From NCBI GenBank assembly GCA_900708905.1, contig CAADRB010000018.1, positions 2,043,927 to 2,107,926 of the forward strand: a stretch of 64,000 nucleotides of DNA, in the 5' to 3' direction. Positions 36,661 to 49,631 of this stretch are shown piece after piece. The stretch's first letter is position 1. Each line of letters starts with the position of its first letter. The stretch is from Hymenolepis diminuta. Taxonomy: Eukaryota; Platyhelminthes; Cestoda; Cyclophyllidea; Hymenolepididae. The notes beneath the pieces were generated by a model. It was not told where the DNA came from. It searched no databases and saw nothing but the letters and a program-made list of their open reading frames with translations. The position numbers were made by a program, and so were the translations under genes.

Positions 36661-39296
36661 ATTATGCAAAAAACCTTAATTTGATGTGAACCTAGTTTAA
36701 AAGGAATTTCACTGGGGAAGGGGAAGGAAAGTCAAATTTAAGAAAGATGCAGAATAGAGATCATAGTTACCTTAGTTTTAGTCGATTACTCACTGCACAC
36801 TATATGTGTCCTAATAATCTTTGCTTCCGATTAGGATCACGATGTCTGCCAGATTAACGACTTAACCCTCTTTATTCAAAAAGCATTGCTGCTCTAACAT
36901 TAATGAACACGGTACCTATGAAACAAGCTATCAAATGATTATATGTGCCTTTTAAAAGCTATAGATGTGAAATAAAATAGCATTTCGTTATTCAAAATGC
37001 CGTAATATTTTCTTCAAATGAAAAAAATTACATTTAAGAATTGAAAGGGAAAATTGGGTTGCCAGAAAATATTGGAGAGAAACCTTTAACATTTACTTAC
37101 TTTTCCCCATAAATATTTAAAATTCGATTGATTTAGAATTCCCTATTTCAGAATTGGTTGGTTAAATCATTACCAATTAAAATACCATCCTAACTTCTTC
37201 ATCTCTCTCTCTCTTCAACATAAAAGTTAAAGGTTGAATTATTTCAATCTGGGAATACTTTAGAAGCCGGATGATTTAACCCTCTTCTCGTTTAATATAT
37301 CTATTATCATGTTTGCTTCCCTAAAATTGTCAAGAAAAAGTGTTACCTTGTAACAAACGTATGATCGTAATTTATTGCAGCCAAATTGATTTAATGTGTA
37401 ATTCTCGGAGAAACTATCAGAAAACTGTCTCTTCAACCTTAGGTTTTGGAACTTGACTAAATCACATCTTAGTATATTGCGAGAATGGTAATTATATAGA
37501 CACATGGATGGGATGCACTCGACGAGAAGAGAAATTTGATTATCACTTTCTCCCACTTCAACAAAAAGATATCCCTCATCGCTCTGAATCAACGTTAGCT
37601 GAATATCTCTTCTGATCAAACGGCTTTAACAATACTTATGATGAAGTTGATATCATTGGTATGTCTGACATAGGCTTTAAATAGGATTAATCACACTCCT
37701 CTTATTCGATATAAGGGTAGCTTTCCTACTCCCATAACGCTGTCTAGCCACTTCAATTATTATAGAATGCTAAACTAACACAAAATAAATAGAATAGAAG
37801 GCAGTAACTCCCTCAACGGTTTCTCTTCCCTAAAGACAAAAATAGCAATATATAACTTGTATATATGATTGGTTAGCTGATTACCTAGCAGTGAAGCGTC
37901 TTCATTGCGAGATACGATCAAACAAAGACAGTAATGGGAGCATTTAATTCCCAAAAAAGAATATTTTGAAATCTTGATAGCAAAATCATGTCTCAAGATT
38001 TCTGTTTTCATCGCTTTCTAACTACTATGAAAGCACGGTTTGAACTAATTAGCATTTGACTGCTATCGTAATAACCCCTCAGTTTGTGGAAAGTAAAGCG
38101 TATAGAAATAGCTATTCTCCACTCATTTTGCATATCTTTTCCCAAAATTTAGGCTATTAAGTGTCATTTTATTGAGATAAGACTCGTTTGTTTTGACGTG
38201 CGATATGTAGATGTAGAGAAATAGGATTTTGAGCGTGATTTTACGCAGATAACTGGCAATCTCTCTCTCTCTCATGACTTGGCAGAAATGCTCTCTCTCA
38301 GTAGGAGGAGGTCACGGGATAAAAAGTCTCACTCTGTTTCACATTCGTGAACTACTTTTTGCCATAAACATACAGAGAAGAAAATAGCGTGTTTTTTATT
38401 AAAATTTCAAAGCATTGACTTGAACTTACTTCTGTTCATTTTATTTATTTGGCAAACGACAATACTGAATATATCCTGTCATTTCATTTTACAATAGGCG
38501 CATTAGAAAGTAATCTCTGCTCACACTGAGTGAATTCTAGTGAGTTCTCCTATTTCAATATAAGATAGGTTAGTATCATCTGCTAACTTGGCCTTTGGAA
38601 ATAAAAAAACTATTCTGGCTCACATCAATTAATGGCTCTGTAGTATTATGAAGAGAAATGGCATCATCTTCCTATTCTTTTGAACACTTGTCGTCAAAGC
38701 TTCGAACTAGCAATATACTTTTTATCCCTTTGATATCAATATTATTTTGTAGGCCATGCACTCCTTGTCCAAATAGTTTCTTGGATACGACACTTTAAGG
38801 GATGAAATAATTAAAAATGGCTAATTCATTTGCTGCGTTTTAATCGTAATATCAAAATATTCACAAGGGCACCAGTTTCGTAAACTCTACAGTTCCCTTT
38901 CTTATATCACCTCTATAAATGTTATTTTATTTCTGCATATCATCTAATTGAATCTTAACAATGAGGCTCATTTGTTTGAAATACTACTTTCAGTGGTTCA
39001 ACGCCTTCAGGATTCTGAGAAATCGGCCCTTAGCCAAAACCCAAGGTAGATCGACTGCAAGCTTCTTAACTATATTCTCTAAGTGCTTTCCAAAAAAGAT
39101 GCTGGTACACTTTTAATACTGATTGAAAAGATTGAAGGTAGCCTCATTGCGAGGCCCTGAAGGATGTTACTCATCTTGGCAAGATAGATATTAGTAAACA
39201 CTTCTGTAGCGTAAAGAATCCTGGAAGATCCCAGAGGGAACATGTCTTATCTAGTTCGCACAGTTTTATCATGATCATAATTTCCATGCCTATTTA
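36661..39296. other. gene-free AT-rich DNA
   Basis: The longest isolated frame is at 37260-37619 (minus, 119 codons). It shows no domain, signal or splice context, so I do not call it a gene. CT-rich simple stretches occur near 37203 and 38262. Confidence 0.45.
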
Positions 39297-39460
39297 GGAA
39301 AGTATTTTCTAACACTCATCTGGGATGGAGAGTAGCATTATTGAGGCTCCCTAGTGAGAGACTCGAATTCTGTCATCTTCTGTATTAGCCAGACTCAACT
39401 ATTACGGTTGGCCAATTCGCTCACTGGGTTTGTGCGGATGGGCATCAAACCTGTGACCTC
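39297..39460 (-). repeat. candidate tRNA-derived SINE, copy 3
   Basis: Aligns by eye with 13496-13675. On the minus strand it reads GAGGTCACAGGTTTGATGCC (box-B-like), then CCAGTGAGCGAATTGGCCAA, GTTGAGTCTGGCTAATACAG, ATGCTACTCTCCATCCCAGA and TGTTAGAAAATACTTTCC. This is the best preserved body of the family in the window. Confidence 0.65.
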
Positions 39461-40474
39461 TGACGAAGATGACATACATAGTGATCAATGTTTTATACTG
39501 TCAATTCAAACTGATTAGATAGACGAAATAGATACATGTGACGACAGTCACCGTGAATCAAATGCTGTTTATAACGTGGTCCGGCACGGAGAGCCAGGGT
39601 ATCACGACTTGACTTCAACGGACTTGGATTTACTTTAACGGTGGCTGACAACTCAAGGGAATATGCCTTTCATTAAGAGACTATTTTTATGATGAGCGCC
39701 TGTTGAACTGAACTCTAGAAATCACTTAATCTGAAGGCACTTTAGACTATTTCAGTTTGAATGACAACTCCTGATTCTCAGACTTACTATATTTATTTCC
39801 ATTTTACGTGAAAAGAAGGTAGGAATCAAGTTTCGTTATTGTAGAAAGACGTTATCTTATTCTCTTTTTATATTCGCATTGTCTTCCCATACGTATTTAA
39901 ATCTCAACGAGACTGCTGGAGTTTAATTAAAACAAAGTAAATGAATCTGGGAATAAATAGAATAAAGCTACTAACCGATATCGAGCTTTGTAAATCATCA
40001 AAGCGCTGTCATTTGTCTTTCTTAATTAGAGATCTGCACTTTCTACTTCGAATATAAACTGATCACTGGAATACACAGTTACTAAAAAAAAAGAAATATT
40101 TCCAGTTTTTTAAAAATGCGATAATAAAAAACTCCAAGCGGAATCATTTTGGCAGATAAAAAATGATGAAAATTTTAAAAATGAATGACAATAGCAGAGC
40201 AAAATGAGCTTTAAGAAAGTATTTAACAGTTTTCATTGGCGGTTCTGAAGATGGCACAGTTATTTGATTCATTTTAAGTGTATTGAAGCATCGATAATAG
40301 ACTTCACTTAACCAAGTACTGAATTATCGGATAACCCAAAGGCTGGTCGGATAAAATTTTAAAATCATCAGTAAATTTAAAGGCTACAGATGACAAACTG
40401 AAATAAAACGATTTTTCTTTTGAGTTACTTCAAAGTAGTAAAGGATCTAGATAATTAGCTCTTCCTACTGCTAA
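39461..40474. other. gene-free AT-rich DNA
   Basis: Nothing recognisable beyond the flanking repeats. A GC-richer patch around 39560-39650 has no identity. Confidence 0.45.
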
Positions 40475-40545
40475 ACATTCAGTAATCAGCGGCAAATGGC
40501 AAAGTCTGGATGGCTAAATCCCCCTCTAAAATATACCCGAAGCTA
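40475..40545 (-). repeat. dispersed repeat R4, copy A (weak)
   Basis: On the minus strand this reads GAGGGGGATTTAGCCATC, then TTTGCCGCTGATTACTGA. It resembles the plus strand at 48790-48860 (GATGGGGGTTTAGCCATT, then CTGGCGGCTTAGTATTGC). Confidence 0.4.
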
Positions 40546-41726
40546 AAAGTCGGAAAAATAACTGGATGCGTCTAATTCTGAGGGTCAGCTTGTCATACGT
40601 TTTGCAGACTACTTATCAACAAAGGAAGATCATCTAGGACGTGCTTTGAGTTATAAATTTAAGATGGTTCAGAAGCCATGAAGATTGACAGGCTTGATAA
40701 TTCAAGAAACCGATGTAACTATAGTGAGTCACAGTCTGCATACATATGTGAGATTGTATATAAATACTGTTATGTAGTGAAATATATGCCTGCAAAGATG
40801 GGCGTGGCGCCATCACGCAATCTTTAAAATTCTGTCAATACGAATGTATATTTTCTTCTGCCAGTTCAAATGGACTGTGTAATTTGGAAAATACGAATGA
40901 ATATAAAACCTCAAAAAAAGTCAGTTTATAAAAAGCTGAAGGAATTAGATTTTCTTGGATTAGGATAAGCAGTCAGAATTATGCAGAAATCATAATTCCA
41001 TGACTGAGATTTCCCAATTTACCTTTCTTCTTCCCTCGAAAAATGTTAAATTGAGAGACATATCCCCCGTCAAAATCGTATTTTGATGAGAATTTTGATT
41101 TAAGAGAGTTGAATTAAATTACATCAGAAATGATTAAAAGTTAACAACTAAAATTAATTTATGACCAGTTTTTTACTGGTCTTCTAATTGTCATGATGAC
41201 CTAGAGAAATTTGAGTAATAGAGATCCATTGATCTGACGGACAAATACAGTCAACAGAAATGGTTATACCTCAATTTACCTCTTTCTAAGACAATTTTTG
41301 GGAATTTATGTTCAGACAGATCCCTATATCATTAAAAGATTAACAAGGTCTAACGGTTTTAACTTTTCAAAATGACTACTAAATTTAAGCCTTTTTCTTA
41401 AAAGTCATTTAGTTAAGGGTGGCTCTAGTGCAGAAAATGTTAACTTCATATAGAGAAAGTTAACTAAACTGTTGGCCTTTCCAAATGCACAAACTCATTT
41501 ACCACAAGACATGAAGGAAACAGAATCAGTGACAGAATAAATATCCCCATGACATATGTATTTCAATTATTTCATTATCCATGGTAATGCAAGAAAAAAA
41601 TTTTTAAATTATTAAATACTTCCTGAAAAAACGAGGAGTATAGAATGATATCTGAATATCAAAAGTCTTACTTTAGTTGAAAGCTTTGAGTTCTCCACTT
41701 ACTTTCGCTTTGACGCGTCCAAACTT
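40546..41726. other. gene-free AT-rich DNA
   Basis: No supported gene. The short minus-strand frame at 40634-40816 is unremarkable. Confidence 0.5.
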
Positions 41727-41850
41727 TCCAAAGCTCACTTTTCATTATTTGATTCCTGGATTTCTGGCTGAGTTCATGTTCGTGATATTCAAAGCTTATA
41801 GGCCTCTTTATTTACTTGAATGGTTGGTCATGCCAATGTAATCCATTTGT
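41727..41850 (+). repeat. dispersed repeat R2, copy B
   Basis: The partner of 31986-32085, sharing the CTGGCTGAG-TCATGTT core and the CATGCCA end in the same orientation. Confidence 0.6.
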
Positions 41851-44800
41851 ATCATCTTATAGTCATGAACAAGTAGATGAAATATCGATTTGATTTGATA
41901 TTTTAGACCGACAGTTATAACAATCCAAATTTTATTTAATAGTTTTATTTTAGGTTATATTTCTGTTTTATTGGAAATGAAAACTGAGAATAATTAGGAT
42001 TTATCTGTGCATTTATGATAACCTACACGTAACTTGACACCGCTGCGTTAATGCGTATTGCCAAAACTCTTAGTGGTCAATACCAAAGAAATAATCTGTT
42101 TTTACTAACAGAATTATGTATTATTCTTACTGTTGGCATACTAGAAAGTGAACAAGAAGAAAAGCAGTTAACTGAAAAATCAATATAATAATTTGAAATG
42201 CGTAAATTTGGCAAATTCTTTACAATACGCAGTTCTCACTACATCCGAGAAGAGTAAAGAGAAAGCTAAGACTGATACTAATGTGTACGACTTTATTCAC
42301 TCAAATATCCAACGGAGCATTTTACTGACTAAGCCCGTCCGAATTCTGACATCAAGTTGGGTCTGCGGTCAATATATGTCGCACTGCCATTTACATGAAA
42401 AGAAATGGGATAAAAGGGTGGAATAACCTCTATAATTAACATGAATTATATAACATTTAAGAGTACATGATGTGGTCAAAAGGTCATTATAGAGTAAATG
42501 CAGGAAACTGAGATTCAAACTACGTTTTGAACAATCTGTATATGGTGTAGATGCAGAACTAATAAACAGTAATTTGTTGTAATTTTAATTATTTATCTGA
42601 ATTATCCGAGGATCAAAACTAATTATGTTAATGAAGAAATCCGTTGGTCAAGCGGGGATAAGTGTGTGTACTACTTAATAGGATTTGATTCGAAATTATA
42701 TAACGCATACTCCCTAAGTTTGCGCTTTTTTTCAATTTTTTACCTTTTAGAGCTCAACTAGTCTTCGAATTGTGTGCTTAGAATCATATGTAAATCTTGA
42801 ATAATCACTGAGAAAAATTGAACAAATCAGACGACCAAAATTATGGTTGTGAATTATACATGTGTTTCAGGGAACAGTTGACCTCAAATGGCTTTCACAG
42901 ATTTGTATTTGTCTTCCAACTATTGTAGTTAGTACAGTATAATACGGTGCGATCTGGGACTTTCCGAGTCTTTTGTCCGTAGTTCTCAACACAGTACAAT
43001 ATGAAAGTTTGCATTGTTTATTGTTCCCATTCGAGCTATTAGATACAAATGGTAACTATAAGGGGTAAGACAAATCATGGCCGATCTGTCATAGTTAAAC
43101 CATTCAACAAATTCAAATCACGCCTCTATAGGCATGAATCGGTACTTCAGGGGATATCGAACAAAAATATTGAAGGGAAATGCCACCAAATTGCTAAACT
43201 TCAAATGCCTCAGTTCCGATCACTTTTGCTCCTGTAAAAGACAGAAATATCAGCCTCAGTTTTCACGTTAAAATAACGACACTGGGCTGAGAGGTGGTGA
43301 ATTAGAATCTGAAATCCCATGGACCAAATCTTCTTCGCTTTTCCCAAAATAACCCTTCTCTGAATAGTATAGTGTATATTAGCTTTAATAATGCAATGTA
43401 TAGGCTATAAGTATTTGCTGTCGACTTGTCAAAATTCAGTATAACCTGAGCTTATATTTCTAAAGTTATTGAAAAGAGAGTCAACCAAAGTACGGACCGT
43501 AACAAGACAGTCAGGATTGTGTTTATTTCAACAAGATCCAAACTCTGCCTTTATTTTCAATGAGAATAATAGGTTATTAACAGTCATTTAGCCCAGCTAT
43601 CATAATAAACCAAGCATATAACACTTTTATCAAACGGTAACCAAAAAAGTTATTTAGTAATGTTTTCTTTCGTTCATAAAACTTTAACTCAAGATCATTA
43701 AGGAATTCTGGTTTGGCTGAATTTAAATTTAAAGACAACGGAAATAATTAAACCACCTAAATGGGCTTTAGTATGAGTAGTGGCTCTATCAGTGTACTCT
43801 CTCAACTCAATTTCGCGATCAACGACGCTTAGGTAACAATACTTTTGTGTAAAGTTGAAATAAATAATCTTCCAATTGAAAGCAATATACAATATAGATG
43901 TTAGTTACGATTTTGCTGATATTATTTGAAACACATATAATTTTCCAGGAACAATTAAATTACATCTTAAAGTGTTGTATTTTTTATTCGAATTAACTCA
44001 AATAGGGAATATTCCATATTTTTGATGTCGAGGAGCAATTCTCTTAATTTTTGTGCACAAGAAAACAATCTTTACTTATCAACTTTGGGATGCTATTCCA
44101 GGTCATTTTAATTTAATATCTTTCAGGGTTTCTCTTATTGTTTTTTGTGAGCCGATACAATTCGGGCTAGATCGCGATTAATTATTTTTAACCCGCTTTT
44201 TTGAGGAAGCCTTGAAATGCACCAAAGTGGCAGAGCAATCAATAAGAACTAATTGCTTTAATCAGCACGTTTCAAAGTTACGCGTAGTTACAAGGATCGT
44301 GGATTGCCTGTAATTGTAAACTGTTAAAGATTATCAAATAACTTTTTGACAAAATCTGTGTGTGTTAGCTAGGCAGCACGAACTATTTAATCCATTTTCA
44401 CTTTGTAATGTGTCCTCATGTGTTCACCTTAAATCAAAACGTAATTCCCTGAATAACAAGACTCGCATAAATGCTCATATTTCGATCTTATTCTTTCCAT
44501 AATTTGTTCTGGTTGGTTCTTTCAAGCAATGCCAAAAATCATATATTCATTTTATAGATTATTGAAATAATTCTAAATTGAAACGTTTAATACAGTTAAG
44601 CTATATTCCTTTCTCAATTTTCTTCTTATAATTCAATATGTATAGTAATTGATAAGTGGCTTTCTTTACCGAAAAACAATCCAAAAAATTTGATTACCAA
44701 CCAGCGTTAATAAGAAAAACAAACAAGAGGGTCCATTAAATGGGATTTTATTTGAAATCTGAACTTTATTTAAACATTCTTTTATCGTTATAATGAGTAT

Positions 44801-47800
44801 TTTTATTGATGGATCTAACCAAAAGTATAGCTTTTGAGTACCTGTGAAACTCAATGATTGTCGGCGTGTATTTTGATATCCTCATGTTTAGATTTGATTT
44901 CTTTTATGATTTTTATCGTAATATTTCATTCTGAAGGCCATAGTCATAAAAGCATTTTTGGCACGCATATTTCCTTTTAATGTTATATTTCACAGAGAGG
45001 TCCTGATTTCGAGAAGAAAGCAAACGTTCGGTTCCAAGGTCAATTACCTCCTTACATTATTACTGTATCCGACGAGAATTTTCTTTAAACTGACAAATCA
45101 GCTTACAATTTAGATAACACTTACTTGCGGAAATGTATCTATTTCCTCCTTCATTAAATCTCAAAATTACTCTACTTTGCTGGTACCAAATTTGACTTTT
45201 GTTTCCCCTTTACTATCTTACTGTAGAGATAATTATATTTCAATTTTTCTGCATCTAAATTTATCCGCCTTAAGCCCAATTATAAATAATATCCCCAACA
45301 AGTTCATTTATATAATAATAACTTCTAGACATATTATTTCAGCCCCTAACTATTCTACGGACTATACCATTTCTATCAATCTACAATAGGAAAACAGGAG
45401 AGGAAGAAATAGTAGTTGCAACAAGCAATCCTAGAAGGGGGAAGAGGACTGAAGAGTCATTCAGATACATATGGTACTCTGTAGATAGCAGAGAACAAAC
45501 TCTGTAGTTATTTAAAATGTTCAAATACCCAAGGCAAGACAAGGCAAGCAGTAAATTTGCATCCTGTTTTTTTAATCTCAAATAGTGATCTATGCTTGGA
45601 AATGTTCAGTAACGGCATTAAAAATTTCTGATAAGATTAAATTATTAATTTTAAATCTCTAAGACGCTCCAGTGAGGACAGAGAAATCGACTTGATAAAA
45701 AATGTATTTGATCTTTTAGTGAGCAGCATATTCTTCGTAAGCTAATTATGATCACCTTTGACCAAGAAACTACCTGTGGTTTTATGGCCCTCAGGTCAAA
45801 CACGTGATCATACAGTTAGTTTAATCTACGCTATTTTCTCAACTTACTTTTATCTTCCCAACTAAACCGATAAATCCTATATTAAACTTATAGGACCCTA
45901 CGAAATGCTTAATTAAAAAGATACATGAAAAATTACGGATCAACTTAAATCTTCCAGATTTTTGTAAGCTTATCTGCTTAAGCACTTCCCTAGCGTTAGT
46001 TCTCAGCGCATTTTCCTAAAGAAGAGGTTGAATAAAATGCGTTGACCATAAAGATATGCGATATTCGTGCGTCCACAAATAAGTGATTCAAATTTGGAGT
46101 GTTTAACCCTCCTGTGATCTTGGAATGTGAGGAGCCAAATTATCCCACACAACTCTCCGTATTCCCGCGATATCGTTTATATTAATTCCAGAATTATACC
46201 TTGGTAGCAAATATGACACTATCTAGATTGCTACTCTATAAATATCAACAAATTCTTATCAACCTTCTGGGTTCTCTTCTCCTAACCATGACTTCCATAA
46301 AACATCTACAAGTCTCGGGTGTTTTCTTTATCTACCCTGCTCTTGCAGTAAATACCGGCAGCGACTGGAAGAGGATACCTAACAGAATATCTACGACACG
46401 AGAACTAGGTACACTTGTTAGGTTGATGGTATTTAGGTTTGATTTAAAACATGTAATAATGACCTCAATAAATTAAATTTTATGAATCTAATAAAATTTA
46501 ATTAAAATTGACAAGCACCTTTGGAGCGTGAAAAGATAAAATTACCAAATTGAGACTGCAAAAGATAGATAATGGTGGCTATATAATAAATGACTAACAC
46601 CAATATCTGAGGGATGTTGTTGATAGGAAGACGAATACATGGACGTATTTTATCATTTCTGCCCCAAGTCACTGCACTGTTAAATCAGCCACCGCTCACG
46701 GTTAAATCCGTCGGAAATATTCTATTATATCGGACGGAGGTAATCACCATCAGTGGTTAGTTCAACCATATCGAACCAACCATAGTAATCACCAACAGTA
46801 CTCTCCCTTAGCTTTTCCTCGTCTAAGTCAATTGTATTCTTGTGATGCTTAGTTGTGTTACCATTAAATAAAATTACTTTACCTTATTATATTGCAACAG
46901 TCATCATCAAAGGGAACATTTAAAAAATTGACAGGTAATAGATCGATTAGGTTTTAATTGAAATCCTGCCGTCTCTTAACTCAAAGTGCATTACATTTCC
47001 TTACTTATTTACGGAGGGAAGTAAATCAGTATTTTTAACGTCCTGCGCTGAATTCTTGTTAATCTGTGTATTAATTTCGCCTCTTGATAGGTACTTTTCT
47101 TTTGATTAGTATTTCTCCACGCCGACACCTGAAAATTAAGTCCATTCACTGCCGATCAATTCCACAGTCCACAATCGCATGCAAGCATTTATACTCTCAT
47201 AAAAGGGGGGAATTCGTCATTGAGTAACATGTACTCTATCTTCTTACTGGGCTGATATTAACTAAATTCGTGATTAATGTTAAATCACACTCGTGACTTA
47301 TCGACTGAAGTCACCGATTCCCGTAGATATGATTACCATTAATTTAGTAATCAAGTGTTTCACCATATTACTGCATAGCATAGACAGGCGTAAATCACTT
47401 TGATTGTCTTTCTCTCTCCTGCTCTCTATCTGCTATAGCGAAACCGAAATATCAGGTAATCCAAAGTAAAACGAAAGAGGAACTAGGAAATACTTCTATG
47501 GAATAAAGTGTGGATATTTTTGTCCACTTGCGTCGTTTATATAGGGCTGCAGAACTTATTAAAGGGCCCTATCTTATACCAAGCAATCCGATTTTCTAAA
47601 TTCGCAAATTTACTTTTCTCAACATTTCAATGCTTTAACCTTAGGAAAAAGAAAATATTAAGCTCGTATTTTTTTAGTTTAATTTTTCAAGAGGGTCCAG
47701 CTAAATGCTACCTAATGGTATTTTAAAATAAAAGATAATGGAACAGAATAGAACAGAGCATAATATATCATGACATAAATATATATATATATATGAATCG

Positions 47801-48789
47801 GGAATATATTAACAACGCAATCGAGAATAAAGTCAATCATATGAACGCAAGGAATACTCAGTCAAGGGTCAAACTCCTCACAAATTGCCTAAATAAAATG
47901 GCAATTTCATTTTGACAGAAATCTAAGGAAGTTGATTATTTCTTGATCAAAAGGACCTCATAAGATCACCTTTTAATAATATCACCACACTTTTAGGATC
48001 CTAACTGTGCTGAACTCAGAGCTCTCTATGATGTTTGTACATAATAAAAGGGTAAACATTCTCATTCTTAATACCAAAGTGGATTACGATTTGAAAGCTT
48101 GTTACCGTATCACTTTACATCCTTATTACTCCTTTTCACTCGTTTTTATCATTTCTGTAAAATGGTAAAACTTTAACTGTAATGTAGAATTAGCATTAAT
48201 CTCTGAGAAATTGAGCAAAGACACGAAAAGAAAGTTCATTATTCATCCGACTGAAACTAATCCATCGTGATTGAAGAAACTAAATGTATTTTAGTTTTTA
48301 AAATTTTCTAAACTATTAAACGGCAGTATAATTATTTTAGCAATAATAATAGGTAGTTGCTAACAGAACTCAGTCGTGGAAGACAACAAGATAAAACTTC
48401 AAGATTATTTTGAGATTGTCCACAAATTGATAACAGAAAACTCCAATAATTGTGCAAATATTAGTCGTTCCTAATATACATTTTCTTCCTATTTGAATTC
48501 TGTTTTTCTTTAATCAGGAGAAAAATCACTTACTTCCTAGGATTCATTTGTGTAGGGTAGCGAAATCCTGGTAATCTATTATTGCTGATCTCGTTAATTG
48601 ATGATAACCTCTTCAATCTGCAAATGCTTCTTCATTGTTTTCGCTCGATTCCGTCTGACTTCACTCTAGGTAGGTCGGTATTTTTATCTTAAAATGAAAC
48701 ACGGGCCTTTTTTGAATAACCCAATAGGATGTATTCAGGCACAATTCCGCCTTCCTGTATAAGGTAAGTTGGATATGCTAATTTAGACG
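41851..48789. other. gene-free AT-rich DNA
   Basis: About 7 kb without a supported gene. Open frames such as 42193-42426 and 46201-46476 lack domains and splice context. Contains repeat R3 copy B at 42908-42975 and an (AT)n run near 47778-47794. Confidence 0.5.
42908..42975 (+). repeat. dispersed repeat R3, copy B (weak)
   Basis: The partner of 36590-36660, in the same orientation. Similarity may extend upstream to about 42870. Confidence 0.45.
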
Positions 48790-48860
48790 ATCTGGGATGG
48801 GGGTTTAGCCATTTCTTGCTTTAGAGCTGGCGGCTTAGTATTGCGGACATTCCTGTTAGA
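48790..48860 (+). repeat. dispersed repeat R4, copy B (weak)
   Basis: The partner of 40475-40545 in opposite orientation, within a GC-richer patch at 48700-48930. Confidence 0.4.
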
Positions 48861-49502
48861 AAGAAAAAGCGCAAGTTGTTTGCTGTAACACTTTCACCCT
48901 TACAGACTTCTATTACTAATGTCGCGAAAAGGTGGAAAGGAGAAGTATGAATACCTATAAGAGAAGAACACGAAGGAAATGCAAACTGAAAAAAGCAAAG
49001 ATCTATGTGGGATGAGTCATTAGGGATCGGAATACATACATGCGGAATTTATGTAAGGAAGACAAATCAATATGTGAATTAAGGTAGTAATTAAAGGTCA
49101 GTAATGCTTAACTTACTGCAGTAAATTTAAATTGAGCATGTCTTACTTAGGTGCAGATATAAGAACTGTTAGGATAACTGCTGACTAAAATAAATCAGGT
49201 GTCTCAGGTAAATATTGAATATTGAAACCAACGCCTCATTTGAGACCCCTAACAATAATAAATACACAGACTGGGTAGAATGGGAAAAATGGCATTCGAT
49301 TTGGTTACGCTTTATCAAAGATTCAATGACTAATCTAACTTCTTATCACACTAGAAAGTTCTAAACATACATTGACAACATATCTTAAAACTTTCGCACT
49401 AAGAGATTTGAAAGGACATCATTCCAAGTCCATGTCAAGAAGAAGATTTTAAACACTCAGCCTGAACTGAAAGGTACCATTTTAAAGCCTGCCCTGTGAA
49501 AA

Positions 49503-49631
49503 TGCATATTCTGCCATCCCTGTTTTAACGAGTTTCAGCCAGTCCAGTTTTAACCAGCATCGTTGGTCACCCCCTTCACTTCTAACTTGGCAGATAAGCG
49601 CGTTGATCACTACGCCATCCGTGAAAGGCAT
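49503..49631 (-). repeat. candidate tRNA-derived SINE, copy 4 with tRNA-like head
   Basis: On the minus strand this starts GGATGGCGTAGTGATCAACG (A-box-like), then CGCTTATCTGCCAAGTTAGA (an anticodon-arm-like segment with CTGCCAA, similar to tRNA-Gly), then GTGAAGGGGGTGACC in the T-arm position. It continues with a body related to the other copies (ACTGGCTGAAAC, then AACAGGGATGGCAGAAT). It has the clearest tRNA-like head of the four copies. It is not a functional tRNA gene: the B box is degraded. Confidence 0.6.

Noticed and set aside
37260..37619. 119-codon minus-strand open frame
   Set aside because: It is the longest isolated frame in the desert but has no domain, signal peptide, splice context or composition shift. 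Chance frames of this size are expected here.
42655..42715. tRNA-like sequence (GGTCAAGCGG to GATTCGAAATT)
   Set aside because: Box spacing and arm pairing are poor, and no body similarity to the SINE family was found.
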